A stretch of DNA of 64,000 nt. Origin: an uncultured Dorea sp. (GTDB lineage Bacteria; Bacillota; Clostridia; Lachnospirales; Lachnospiraceae). The translations under genes and the position numbers were made by a program. This document shows, one piece after another, positions 16,249-25,215 of the stretch (positions within the stretch are counted from its first letter, which is position 1; each line of letters begins with the position of its first letter). The notes beneath the pieces were generated by a model. The model had not been told where the DNA came from and ran no database searches. It worked only from the letters and a program-made list of their open reading frames with translations. The DNA lies in assembly GCF_934294775.1 (NCBI RefSeq), contig NZ_CAKRAH010000002.1, positions 1-64,000 on the forward strand, written 5' to 3'.

Positions 16249-17426
16249 TTTAATTTATCCATAAATCCTTTTTTCTTTTTGGTTTTATGTTCATGTTCTT
16301 CTGCTTTTTCGGATCTCTCTGTTCCAAGGGAATTACCCGTCAGCTCATCGAATTTACGAAGTGCTTCTTTTGCTTCGGCACTTAAGTGCTCCGGTGTCTG
16401 GATAACCAGTGTTACATAATGATCGCCGCGAACCTGGGCATTTCTAAGAGATGGAACTCCCTTACCTTTCAGACGTACTTTTGTATCTGTCTTGGTTCCA
16501 GGTTTTACAGTGTAGATCACTTCTCCATCTACAGTCTTGATACGGATATCCGCACCAAGTGCTGCCTGTGCAAATGTAACCGGTACGGTTGAGAAGATAT
16601 GCATATCCTGGCGCTGGAAGATCGGATGTCTTGATACCACAACCTCCACCAGAAGATCTCCTCTTGGTCCGCCGTTTACACCCGGCTCACCTTTTTCACG
16701 AATTCTGACGCTCTGACCATTATCAATACCTGCAGGAATGGATACAGATATCTTCTTCTTGCTTGATACATAGCCTGTTCCACCGCAATCCGGACATTTT
16801 TCTTTTATAATCTTACCAGTTCCCTGACAATCTGGACAGGTCTGTACATTCTGTACAGTTCCAAAGAATGACTGCTGTGTATATACTACCTGACCTTTAC
16901 CACCACACTTCGGACAAGTCTCCGGAGATGTTCCCGGTTTGGCACCTGTTCCGTTACATTTCGGACATGGGTCTTTTAATACAACGTCTAATTCTTTCTC
17001 GCATCCAAATACAGCCTCTTCAAATGTGATTCTGACACTCTTACGGATATTCATACCTTTCATCGGTCCCTGGTTCGCACGTCCGCCTCTGCGTCCGCCA
17101 CCGAACAGATCTCCGAAGATATCTCCGAAAATGTCTCCAAAATCAGCACCGTTAAAGTCGAATCCGCCGTAACCGCCACCTGCTCCTGCACTTCCGTCAA
17201 AAGCAGCATGACCAAACTGATCATACTGGCGGCGTTTTTCCGGATCACTCAAGACTGCATATGCCTCAGAAGCTTCTTTGAACTTCTTTTCAGCTTCAGC
17301 ATCACCCGGATTCATATCCGGGTGATACTTCTTGGCAACCTGTCTATACGCTTTTTTCAAAGTTGCTTCGTCAGCATCTTTACTGACCCCAAGCACCTCA
17401 TAGTAATCTCTTTTTGACTCTGCCAT
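16230..17426 (-). CDS. dnaJ: Chaperone protein DnaJ
   Basis: The 398-residue type I Hsp40 co-chaperone stimulates DnaK ATPase. It has a J domain with HPD in KKYHPDMN near residue 35, a Gly/Phe-rich linker (about 75-110), four CxxCxGxG zinc motifs (from CPKCNGTG to CPDCGGTG, about 150-215) and C-terminal substrate-binding domains. It is the last gene of the hrcA-grpE-dnaK-dnaJ operon, 23 bases after dnaK. Confidence 0.97.
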   Translation of the reverse strand: MAESKRDYYEVLGVSKDADEATLKKAYRQVAKKYHPDMNPGDAEAEKKFKEASEAYAVLSDPEKRRQYDQFGHAAFDGSAGAGGGYGGFDFNGADFGDIFGDIFGDLFGGGRRGGRANQGPMKGMNIRKSVRITFEEAVFGCEKELDVVLKDPCPKCNGTGAKPGTSPETCPKCGGKGQVVYTQQSFFGTVQNVQTCPDCQGTGKIIKEKCPDCGGTGYVSSKKKISVSIPAGIDNGQSVRIREKGEPGVNGGPRGDLLVEVVVSRHPIFQRQDMHIFSTVPVTFAQAALGADIRIKTVDGEVIYTVKPGTKTDTKVRLKGKGVPSLRNAQVRGDHYVTLVIQTPEHLSAEAKEALRKFDELTGNSLGTERSEKAEEHEHKTKKKKGFMDKLKETFDD

Positions 17427-17449
17427 TTTCTATTCCTCACTTAATGTTC

Positions 17450-19330
17450 TTAGACTTCTTTGTAATCTCCGTCTACGACATCGTCGCCCTGGAATCCTTC
17501 TGGTGCCGGACCTGCTCCTGCGTTAGCTCCTGGCTGAGGACCTGCTCCCTGAGCTCCTGCTGCTGCGCCAGCCTGCTCATACATCTTTGTGAAGAGTTTC
17601 TGAGCACTCTCTGTCAGTTTTTCTTTACCAGCTTTGATCTCAGCAACCTGCTCATCTGTAAGAGTATCTGTATTTGCTTTTTCCAGTAACTCTTTCAGAG
17701 CTTTGCAGTCAGCTTCTACTGCTGCTTTATCTGCACCGTCAAGCTTGTCGCCAACTTCCTGCAGAGCTTTCTCTGTCTGGAATACCATAGCGTCAGCTTC
17801 GTTCTTAGCATCGATTCCTTCTTTACGTTTCTTATCCTGAGCTTCGAATTCAGCAGCTTCTTTTACAGCTTTGTCGATATCTTCATCAGACATGTTAGAT
17901 CCTGCTGTAATTGTGATGTGCTGTTCTTTTCCAGTTCCAAGATCTTTTGCAGATACATTTACGATACCATTTGCATCGATATCGAATGTAACTTCGATCT
18001 GTGGGATTCCACGTGGAGCTGGTGCAATTCCGTCCAGTCTGAACTGTCCGAGGGATTTGTTATCTCTTGCGAACTGTCTTTCTCCCTGTACTACGTTGAT
18101 ATCAACGGCTGTCTGGTTATCAGCGGCTGTAGAGAAGATCTGGCTCTTCTTTGTAGGAATTGTTGTATTTCTCTCGATCAGACGAGTAGCTACACCACCC
18201 ATTGTCTCGATAGACAGTGACAGTGGAGTTACATCCAGAAGAAGGATGTCGCCAGCGCCTGTATCTCCTGCAAGTTTACCACCCTGAACAGATGCTCCAA
18301 GTGCTACACACTCATCTGGGTTCAGAGATTTGCTTGGCTCTTTACCTGTCAGACGTTTTACTTCTTCCTGTACCGCCGGGATACGTGTAGATCCACCAAC
18401 TAACAGTACCTGACCAAGTTCAGAAGCTGTGATACCAGCGTCTGATAATGCTCTCTGTACCGGCTCAGATGTCTTCAGTACAAGATCATGTGTCAGTTCA
18501 TCGAATTTCGCTCTTGTAAGGTTCATATCGAAATGTTTTGGACCTTCAGCTGTAGCTGTGATGAATGGAAGGTTAATGTTTGTTGTTGTTGCTGAAGAAA
18601 GCTCTTTTTTCGCTTTCTCAGCTGCTTCTTTTAATCTCTGAAGTGCCATCTTATCTGTAGATAAGTCAACACCTTCCTGTTTCTTGAACTCAGCGATCAT
18701 ATAATCTGTGATCTTCTGGTCGAAATCATCTCCACCAAGTCTGTTGTTACCAGCTGTAGATAATACTTCGATAACTCCGTCACCGATCTCGATAACTGAT
18801 ACGTCGAATGTACCACCACCAAGGTCATATACCATGATCTTCTGTTCTTTTTCGTTGTCAAGACCATATGCAAGTGCTGCTGCTGTTGGCTCGTTGATGA
18901 TACGTTTTACATCAAGACCAGCAATCTTACCAGCATCCTTTGTTGCCTGACGCTGAGCATCATTGAAGTAAGCAGGTACTGTGATAACAGCTTCTGTTAC
19001 TTTTTCTCCAAGGTATCCTTCTGCATCAGCTTTCAGTTTCTGAAGAATCATTGCTGAAATTTCCTGTGGAGAATATTTTTTATCTTCGATTGTTACTTTG
19101 TAATCAGATCCCATCTCTCTTTTAATAGAAGAGATTGTTCTCTCTGCATTTGTTACTGCCTGACGTTTTGCAGGTTCTCCGACAAGACGCTCACCTGTTT
19201 TTGTAAATGCAACTACAGATGGTGTTGTTCTTGCGCCTTCTGTATTAGCGATAACTGTTGGCTGTCCACCTTCCATTACGGCTACACAGCTGTTTGTTGT
19301 TCCTAAGTCAATACCTATAATTTTACCCAT
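17450..19330 (-). CDS. dnaK: Chaperone protein DnaK (Hsp70)
   Basis: The 626-residue Hsp70 opens with GIIGIDLGTTNSCVAV-type ATPase phosphate-binding sequence. It has VYDLGGGTFDVS and VGGSTRIPAVQ in the ATPase domain, LLLDVTPLSLSIETMGG after the linker, and a Gly/Ala/Pro-rich acidic tail ending DVVDGDYKEV. AGGAGGAATT precedes the ATG. It is the third gene of the heat-shock operon. Confidence 0.98.
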   Translation of the reverse strand: MGKIIGIDLGTTNSCVAVMEGGQPTVIANTEGARTTPSVVAFTKTGERLVGEPAKRQAVTNAERTISSIKREMGSDYKVTIEDKKYSPQEISAMILQKLKADAEGYLGEKVTEAVITVPAYFNDAQRQATKDAGKIAGLDVKRIINEPTAAALAYGLDNEKEQKIMVYDLGGGTFDVSVIEIGDGVIEVLSTAGNNRLGGDDFDQKITDYMIAEFKKQEGVDLSTDKMALQRLKEAAEKAKKELSSATTTNINLPFITATAEGPKHFDMNLTRAKFDELTHDLVLKTSEPVQRALSDAGITASELGQVLLVGGSTRIPAVQEEVKRLTGKEPSKSLNPDECVALGASVQGGKLAGDTGAGDILLLDVTPLSLSIETMGGVATRLIERNTTIPTKKSQIFSTAADNQTAVDINVVQGERQFARDNKSLGQFRLDGIAPAPRGIPQIEVTFDIDANGIVNVSAKDLGTGKEQHITITAGSNMSDEDIDKAVKEAAEFEAQDKKRKEGIDAKNEADAMVFQTEKALQEVGDKLDGADKAAVEADCKALKELLEKANTDTLTDEQVAEIKAGKEKLTESAQKLFTKMYEQAGAAAGAQGAGPQPGANAGAGPAPEGFQGDDVVDGDYKEV

Positions 19331-19386
19331 GATAAATTCCTCCTGTATTACTTTTATTTATTCTGAAAATTGTGAATGTTTTGTTT

Positions 19387-20019
19387 TTAGTTTGCTACTT
19401 TTACCATGCTGTGTCTTACAACGGAATCACGGTATGTGTAGCCTTTCTGAAATTCTTCGGCAACTACATTTTCGCCAAAGTTTTCATCTTCTACATGCAT
19501 CACTGCATTGTGGAAATTCGGATCAAACTGCTGTCCTACTGCTTCGATAGGCTTTACATCGATTCCTTCAAGCGTGGTGAGCAGATGTTTGTATACCTTT
19601 TCCATTCCCTGAACGAACGGATCTTCTTTTTCTTCTTCCTTTACTGCATCTAATCCTCTTTCGAAGTTATCTACAACCGGAAGGATCTTTTCTATGATAT
19701 CTTTTGCTCCGACTTCGTACATCTGGGATTTTTCCTTTTCTGTACGTTTGCGGAAGTTATCAAACTCTGCCATCTGACGGGTAAGCTTATCTGTAAGCTC
19801 TTCTATCTTCTCGTCTTTTTTATCTTTCTTTTTACCAAATAATTTTTTGCCAGGTTTCTTTTCTGCTGTATCTTCTGCTTCTTCTGTATCTTCTTCAGAA
19901 GTTTCTGTTGTATCTTCTGTATCAGCCTCTGTTTCTTTTGCTTCAGCAGCAGATTTTTTAGCCTCTTCTACAGCTTCTTTTACCATATCTTCCTGGCTTT
20001 TTTCCTGCTTATTTTCCAA
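19387..20019 (-). CDS. grpE: Nucleotide exchange factor GrpE
   Basis: The 210-residue protein has a Glu/Ala/Thr-rich acidic N-terminus (1-65), a long coiled coil, and the GrpE signature LPVVDNFERGLDAVKEE leading to QFDPNFHNAVMHVEDE. It releases ADP from DnaK. The start codon is TTG, three bases after the hrcA stop; its AAAGGTGG site is formed by the last hrcA codons, so translation is probably coupled. Confidence 0.95.
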   Translation of the reverse strand: MENKQEKSQEDMVKEAVEEAKKSAAEAKETEADTEDTTETSEEDTEEAEDTAEKKPGKKLFGKKKDKKDEKIEELTDKLTRQMAEFDNFRKRTEKEKSQMYEVGAKDIIEKILPVVDNFERGLDAVKEEEKEDPFVQGMEKVYKHLLTTLEGIDVKPIEAVGQQFDPNFHNAVMHVEDENFGENVVAEEFQKGYTYRDSVVRHSMVKVAN

Positions 20020-20022
20020 GGG

Positions 20023-21078
20023 TTATTCCACCTTTCTATCGTTCTTATGAAACATATGATCCAGTTCTGACTGGAGACGCTTCATAGATTTTAAAACATG
20101 TTCATAATCCATACGTTTCGGTCCGATAATTCCTATCGTTCCCTTCATACCGTCACCCAATTCATAAGTTGCAGTCACAACGCTGCAGTCTCTCATGGTC
20201 TGTACCGGAGTCTCATCTCCGATATATACCTGAATGCCGGTATTCTCATCTTGTGCCAGGGTCTGTGTTACCAGTTCGGATAACTGCTGTTTTTCTTCAA
20301 ATGCACTGATAATCTCCTGTGCACTCTGGTTATCACTTAATTCCGGATATTTGAAAATGTTTGTCGCACCGCTTGTGTAAATCTGCATATCATCATCCAG
20401 ATGAATTGCATCCGCAACTGCGTCTAGTACATATCCGACTACCTGACTGTGGATTCCTGCCTGCTCTTTTAATCTGGCGATCAGTCCCAGGTTGATTTCT
20501 TCGATCGACATACCGTTGAGCGTTGTATTCAGCAGCATATTTAATTTCAGCAGATTCTCATTACTGATTGGTTCGTCAATGTTGATGATCTTGTTCTTGA
20601 TCACGTTGCCGCCCAGTACGATGACTGCAATCACCTGTTCCTCATCTACCATAGATAACTGGATGAACTTAATCTTATTCGAATTGTTCATCGGAGTGGA
20701 AACCATTGTCGCATAATTCGTATTCGTTGCGAGAACTTTTGCTGCCTGCTTTAAAAGCTGATCCATCTTGTCTGCTTTATCAAGCATCTGTTCCTGCATC
20801 TCATTTAATTCCTGCTCTTTTTCCTCCATCAGCATATCTACATAGAGCCTGTATCCTTTGTCCGAAGGAATACGTCCTGCCGACGTATGAGGCTGGATGA
20901 TATATCCCATCTCTTCCAGATCTGCCATCTCGTTACGGATTGTTGCTGAACTTAAATTCAGATCCGTGTATTTGGAAATTGTTCTGGAACCGACCGGTTC
21001 TCCTGTCTCCAGATAATTCTGGATGATTGCATGAAGTATTTTCAGTTTTCTTTCACTTAGTTCTTCATGATTTATCAC
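20023..21078 (-). CDS. hrcA: Heat-inducible transcription repressor HrcA
   Basis: The 351-residue protein has an N-terminal winged helix (ERKLKILHAIIQNYLETGEPVGSRTI, SSATIRNEMADLEEMGYI) followed by the HrcA GAF-like domain. It binds CIRCE and is kept active by GroEL in characterised Firmicutes. A perfect CIRCE lies 32 bases upstream of its start, so it represses its own operon. Confidence 0.97.
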   Translation of the reverse strand: MINHEELSERKLKILHAIIQNYLETGEPVGSRTISKYTDLNLSSATIRNEMADLEEMGYIIQPHTSAGRIPSDKGYRLYVDMLMEEKEQELNEMQEQMLDKADKMDQLLKQAAKVLATNTNYATMVSTPMNNSNKIKFIQLSMVDEEQVIAVIVLGGNVIKNKIINIDEPISNENLLKLNMLLNTTLNGMSIEEINLGLIARLKEQAGIHSQVVGYVLDAVADAIHLDDDMQIYTSGATNIFKYPELSDNQSAQEIISAFEEKQQLSELVTQTLAQDENTGIQVYIGDETPVQTMRDCSVVTATYELGDGMKGTIGIIGPKRMDYEHVLKSMKRLQSELDHMFHKNDRKVE

Positions 21079-21109
21079 CGGTACCTCCTCCTTTCGGTTT
21101 CTCAGGTTA

Positions 21110-21136
21110 TTAGCACTCTTTTTATCTGAGTGCTAA
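21110..21136 (-). promoter_or_regulatory. CIRCE operator
   Basis: TTAGCACTC, nine bases, GAGTGCTAA: an exact match to the consensus inverted repeat bound by HrcA. It lies between the promoter and the hrcA start, in the early transcribed region. Confidence 0.97.
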
Positions 21137-21151
21137 CACCTTTCGACTATT

Positions 21152-21180
21152 AAGATAGCACTCCCACATATTTTTGTCAA
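21152..21180 (-). promoter_or_regulatory. Sigma-A promoter of the hrcA operon
   Basis: On the minus strand TTGACA (21175-21180) and TATCTT (21152-21157) are 17 bases apart. The spacer contains GAGTGCTATC, which looks like an extra CIRCE half-site overlapping the promoter. Confidence 0.85.
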
Positions 21181-21227
21181 CACTGTTTAGATATTTTTTA
21201 CATTTTCATATGAATGCTTTCATACAC

Positions 21228-21270
21228 GAAAAAAACAGGCCGGCTCTATATAATAGATTGCCTGCCTGTT
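21228..21270 (-). terminator. Terminator after the GH3 gene
   Basis: On the minus strand AACAGGCAGGC pairs with GCCGGCCTGTT across a loop and is followed by TTTTTTCG. It lies 56 bases past the GH3 stop. Confidence 0.8.
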
Positions 21271-21282
21271 TTCTATATAGTT

Positions 21283-21320
21283 ATGTATGCAAGAGAAGCT
21301 GCCAGTGGAAGATTCTTTTG
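21283..21320 (-). repeat. Short dispersed palindromic repeat, family C (reverse orientation)
   Basis: Its reverse complement reads CCACTGGCAGCTTCTCTTGC then ATAC, matching the copy at 14649-14693. It lies within 45 bases of the GH3 stop codon. Confidence 0.6.
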
Positions 21321-21325
21321 TATTT

Positions 21326-23878
21326 TTATACTGTCTTCAACGCAATTCCAAGAATATGTTTTGCGCACCTCTGAAGATCTGCCTTGGTAATTCCGCCGCC
21401 ATTCTTCACAGCTTCTACGATATCCTCTACATTCTTCCTGCATCCCGGCATCTGAAGATCATTTCCGGCCTTGATACACTGTACACTGTTGGAATAACTG
21501 TATTTTCCACTTTCTGACACCATTCCAAGCGCCGACGTATCCTGGGATGTGTACCAGTCTGTCATAATAAGGCCTTCAAATCCCCATTCATCACGTGCTA
21601 CATTCTGAAGCATATCATAATGATTCGCTGCATGTGTTCCATTGATCAGATTATAAGATGTCATAATCGCATATGGCTGTGCTGTCTTAACTGCGATTTC
21701 AAATCCCTTAAGATAGATTTCTCTTAACGCTCTCTCGCTGATATGCGCATTCGTAAACATCCGGTTATCTTCCTGGTTATTCGCTGCAAAATGCTTGATC
21801 GTCGTTCCATGTCCCGCATAAGACTGTACACCTTTTGTATCAGCTGCCGCACACAAACCGGTAAGAAGCGGATCTTCTGAATAATATTCAAAGTTTCGTC
21901 CACACAGTGGATTCCTGTGGATATTCATTCCAGGTGCAAGCCACAGATGAATATGGAAGCGTTCCATCTCTTCTCCTACAATTTCACCCATTCTCTGAAT
22001 AAGCTCCACATCCCATGACTGCGCAAGCGTTGTTGCGATCGGGATTGCCGTACAATACTGATAATAATCCTGTGTTCCTTCCGGTAATTCTTTTGCAAAC
22101 GGCGCAATCTCCATTCCAAACTGTTCTCCGCCCGGCAATTTATTACCTTCTTTATCCGTTTTAAAATGCTTCTGTAACCGCAGCCCCGCCGGCCCGTCTG
22201 CCAGAATCAGATTCGGGATTTTCCGTTTTTCGATGAGTGCAGATGTCGTATCTCCGGCCGCTCCCGGTACACACGCGGATGCTGATCCGATCACATTGCC
22301 GTCTTCTTCCATCCGTTCGGTTCCCACACAGAGATCTGCCAGCTCTTCTACTGTCAGCTGTGCTACCAGCTCTTCAAGGGATGCATTTCCATTTTTTACA
22401 TCCTTAAGTGTTAAGGTCTCGCCTGGCCTTTTGTCTTCCAGCACCGTACGCATAACTTCATATTCAACAATCTTTTTTTCAAAGTTTTCTGCATAGATCA
22501 GAATCGGACGCATAAAAGGTGTATCATCAAGCTCCAGATCAAAGATTGGAACCATATGATGGATCTCTTTTACGATTTCTTTGTCTTTCATTACATTTTT
22601 AAGCTGAACCGTCTGAACGGTCTCGTCCAGATCTATGATTGCAGCCACTTCCGTTGTACGTGAACTATTTCCCACACGGATTGTATACTCGCCTTCTTCC
22701 ATGACCCAGACAGCATCATAACTGTCATAAGATGCCATGTCCTCTGTCGCAAATGTAATCGTTACAACTTCTGTTTCTTCAGGTGCAAGAAGCTTCGTCT
22801 TGGCAAATCCGGCAAGTTCCTGTGTCGGCTTTTCCATCACTCCGTCCGGTGCAGAATAATAGACCTGTACCACTTCTCTTCCCGGATATGTCTTGCCGGT
22901 ATTGGTCACTTCTACTTCTACTGTTACCTGCTTTTCATCTGCCGTCACTTTTTTCGTAGACAATGCGAATTCCGTATAACTTTTCCCGTATCCAAAGCAA
23001 TATAATGGCAGCACTCCAAATGTATCAAAGTAACGGTATCCGACATAGATTCCGTCACTGTAGTACTCATCATCCAGATTGCCATCCCTGTAACTGAACG
23101 TCCGTGAGGAAGGATAGTCATCGTATGACCTTGCCCATGTATCTGTCAATTTTCCAGACGGAACCGTCTTTGCTGTTAACACATCTGCCACCGCATAGCC
23201 ACTCATATTTCCAGTCTGTCCAATCAGCATCATTGCCTGTATTCCGGAAATCTTCGTAAGTTCTGTCAGATCTATCACGCCACCGGTATTCAGTAACACA
23301 ATGCAGTTATGATATTTTTCTGTCATGAACCTGATATTCTGAAGCTCTCTGTCACTCAGATAATAATCTCCCTTTTCTGCAAGACGGTCTTTTCCTTCAC
23401 CGGAATTTCTTGCGATCACATAAACAGCCGCATCTGCGTCTTTTATATCCGCTTCTTCGATAACCGGCTGCTCCGGTTCTTGAAACGGATGTTTAAAACT
23501 TATGATTACAGACGGCTCTCCTGTCTCGTCCGAAATGTCTTTCAGTTTTTTCAGATATGTTTCCTGCGCTTCTTTCATATCTTTATCGTATCTGTCCAGC
23601 CAGTCTTTTGTAACAATTTCAAATCCGGCCTCTTCGAGTCCCTGGGCAATGGAAATTGTTTTCCTTACATTAACATCTCCCGATCCTGTTCCGCCCTTCA
23701 CCGTATGTCTGGCTCCGGTTCCATATAATGCAATTTTCTTTATCTTTTCTGAAAATGGTAATACACCATCATTTTCCAAAAGGACCATACATTCTCCGGC
23801 CAGACGGCGCACTTCATTCTCATGCTCTGTCTCATACTTCTGGATCTCATTTGTCTTCGATGCATAAATCTGTGCCAT
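21326..23878 (-). CDS. Glycoside hydrolase family 3 beta-glycosidase with swapped domain order
   Basis: The 850-residue protein appears cytoplasmic, with no signal peptide. The usual GH3 order is reversed: residues 1-300 resemble the alpha/beta-sandwich domain that normally follows, then a fibronectin-III-like domain (about 300-400), and the (beta/alpha)8 barrel is C-terminal (from about 490). Barrel motifs are LADGPAGLR, KHFAANNQEDNR and GLIMTDW, where D774 should be the nucleophile. This order is known from Ruminococcus albus beta-glucosidase. It removes terminal sugars such as beta-glucose or xylose; the substrate is not evident. It is monocistronic, with a terminator downstream. Confidence 0.9.
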   Translation of the reverse strand: MAQIYASKTNEIQKYETEHENEVRRLAGECMVLLENDGVLPFSEKIKKIALYGTGARHTVKGGTGSGDVNVRKTISIAQGLEEAGFEIVTKDWLDRYDKDMKEAQETYLKKLKDISDETGEPSVIISFKHPFQEPEQPVIEEADIKDADAAVYVIARNSGEGKDRLAEKGDYYLSDRELQNIRFMTEKYHNCIVLLNTGGVIDLTELTKISGIQAMMLIGQTGNMSGYAVADVLTAKTVPSGKLTDTWARSYDDYPSSRTFSYRDGNLDDEYYSDGIYVGYRYFDTFGVLPLYCFGYGKSYTEFALSTKKVTADEKQVTVEVEVTNTGKTYPGREVVQVYYSAPDGVMEKPTQELAGFAKTKLLAPEETEVVTITFATEDMASYDSYDAVWVMEEGEYTIRVGNSSRTTEVAAIIDLDETVQTVQLKNVMKDKEIVKEIHHMVPIFDLELDDTPFMRPILIYAENFEKKIVEYEVMRTVLEDKRPGETLTLKDVKNGNASLEELVAQLTVEELADLCVGTERMEEDGNVIGSASACVPGAAGDTTSALIEKRKIPNLILADGPAGLRLQKHFKTDKEGNKLPGGEQFGMEIAPFAKELPEGTQDYYQYCTAIPIATTLAQSWDVELIQRMGEIVGEEMERFHIHLWLAPGMNIHRNPLCGRNFEYYSEDPLLTGLCAAADTKGVQSYAGHGTTIKHFAANNQEDNRMFTNAHISERALREIYLKGFEIAVKTAQPYAIMTSYNLINGTHAANHYDMLQNVARDEWGFEGLIMTDWYTSQDTSALGMVSESGKYSYSNSVQCIKAGNDLQMPGCRKNVEDIVEAVKNGGGITKADLQRCAKHILGIALKTV

Positions 23879-24164
23879 ATATCTTCCTCTTTTCTTATTT
23901 ATATAAATACTTTTTCGGTATGATCTGTGGTAGATAGCTCATAAAAATGCTTTCGTAATTTTATTTCATATATAACGAAATATATTTTCCGTTTTCTTAT
24001 GCCACGCATCAGAGTGTTTCTACGAAAGAAAGTTTAACATATTTTTCTCTTATTTTTCTATATATTTGTATTAATTATTTCTTGCTAATTTCAAATCAGA
24101 AAAATGTTCCCCATATTTCACTTTTCCCTTGCTTCCTTGTAAAGATTATAATTATTTCAAGTTT

Positions 24165-24183
24165 TGTTGTTATTCCAACAACA
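24165..24183. promoter_or_regulatory. Operator-like inverted repeat
   Basis: TGTTGTT-attcc-AACAACA is a perfect 7-bp inverted repeat with a 5-base spacer, about 165 bases before the 4Fe-4S gene. The form suits a dimeric regulator, for example of the CRP/FNR type, but no regulator is identified. Confidence 0.4.
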
Positions 24184-24262
24184 TTTTATTTCTTCTTTAT
24201 AGTAGACTATTACTCACAGGAGCTGCTTCAGACAATTCCTTATGCAGGATTTTTCAATTGCA

Positions 24263-24290
24263 CTAGAGTTTGTCTGAAAAATGCTTTCTG
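24263..24290 (+). repeat. Dispersed repeat family D
   Basis: It carries the core AGAGTTTGTCTGAAAAATGC followed by TTTCTG. Related copies lie at 30093, 36213 (reverse), 48462 and 48522 (reverse). Confidence 0.55.
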
Positions 24291-24349
24291 TATCGTATAA
24301 CTACGGTATAAAAACATTTTTTAATTTTTAAGAAAAGGGGAACACAATT

Positions 24350-25165
24350 ATGATCAGAAAAATTATCCATATAAATGAAGAAAAATGTAACGGATGCGGC
24401 GCATGCGCCAACGCCTGTCATGAAGGGGCGATTCAGATGGTAGCTGGAAAAGCGAAATTGATGCGTGATGATTTCTGTGACGGTCTCGGTGATTGTCTTC
24501 CGGCCTGTCCTACAAATGCAATTACCTTCGAGGAACGTGAAGCAGTTGCTTATGACGATGATGCAGTAAAAGCTCACCTTGCAGCAAAAGGCCCGGAAGC
24601 ACTTAAGAAACATCTGGATGCAAAAAAGGCGCACGCACATGATAACGATGCACCTACTGCACACCATGCCGGATGTCCCGGTTCCATGGCACGCGAGATT
24701 CATCATGAAGTTCCACATCACGGGGGATGTCCTGGTTCTATGGCACGTTCCGTTGAGCATAATACAGAAAGCACCGCACAGACTGCTTACTCCATGGAAA
24801 GCCAGCTCCGCCAGTGGCCGGTCCAGATAAAACTTGCACCGGTAAGTGCCCCATATTTCCAGAATGCAAATCTTCTGATTGCCGCAGACTGTACCGCTTA
24901 TGCTTATGGCAATTTCCATAACCAGTTTATTAAAAATCATGTCGTACTGATCGGCTGTCCAAAGCTTGATGCCGTTGATTACACTGAAAAGCTTACAGAG
25001 ATCATCAAATGTAACGATTTTAAGAGTCTTACCATTGTCCGCATGGAAGTACCTTGCTGCGGAGGTCTTGAGCACGCCGCCACAGAAGCACTTAAGGCAA
25101 GTGGAAAGTTCATTCCATGGCAGGTTGTAACAATAGGAATTGATGGAAGCATTAAAGAAAACTAA
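24350..25165 (+). CDS. 4Fe-4S ferredoxin-type protein with duplicated GCPGSMAR motif
   Basis: The 271-residue protein begins with a 4Fe-4S site C13-x2-C16-x2-C19-x3-C23. A second site is variant: C43, C49 and C53-Pro in the form CDGLGDCLPACP, typical of this family. A His/Ala-rich linker carries two copies of GCPGSMAR. The C-terminal half has ADCTAYAYG, LIGCPKLDAVDY and VPCCGGLEHA, suggesting further metal or redox chemistry. Related proteins are common in anaerobes, sometimes near hydroxylamine reductase, but the role is not established. It stands alone with a AAAAGGGG site and a possible operator upstream. Confidence 0.85.
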   Translation: MIRKIIHINEEKCNGCGACANACHEGAIQMVAGKAKLMRDDFCDGLGDCLPACPTNAITFEEREAVAYDDDAVKAHLAAKGPEALKKHLDAKKAHAHDNDAPTAHHAGCPGSMAREIHHEVPHHGGCPGSMARSVEHNTESTAQTAYSMESQLRQWPVQIKLAPVSAPYFQNANLLIAADCTAYAYGNFHNQFIKNHVVLIGCPKLDAVDYTEKLTEIIKCNDFKSLTIVRMEVPCCGGLEHAATEALKASGKFIPWQVVTIGIDGSIKEN

Positions 25166-25169
25166 TTGA

Positions 25170-25209
25170 TGTTTCATGCACTTTCGGTTCCCCGGCAGTG
25201 CATGAAACA
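25170..25209. terminator. Hairpin between convergent genes
   Basis: TGTTTCATGCACT and AGTGCATGAAACA form a perfect 13-bp stem with a GC-rich 14-base loop, between the 4Fe-4S gene and rarA. There is no T-run on either side, so termination is uncertain. The words TTTCATGCACT also start the intergenic region after hemW (52537). Confidence 0.5.
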
Positions 25210-25215
25210 CCCTGC

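Larger units (their letters stand above)
23879..24349. other. Intergenic region upstream of the 4Fe-4S protein
   Basis: These 471 AT-rich bases lie between divergent genes. I find no coding region. They hold a 19-bp operator-like inverted repeat (24165-24183) and one copy of dispersed repeat family D (24263-24290). The short frames present lack binding sites and family features. Confidence 0.6.

Noticed and set aside
24263..25210. Long minus-strand ORF of 315 codons
   Set aside because: It is the antisense shadow of the 4Fe-4S gene, with Cys/His-rich translation reflecting the opposite strand and no binding site.
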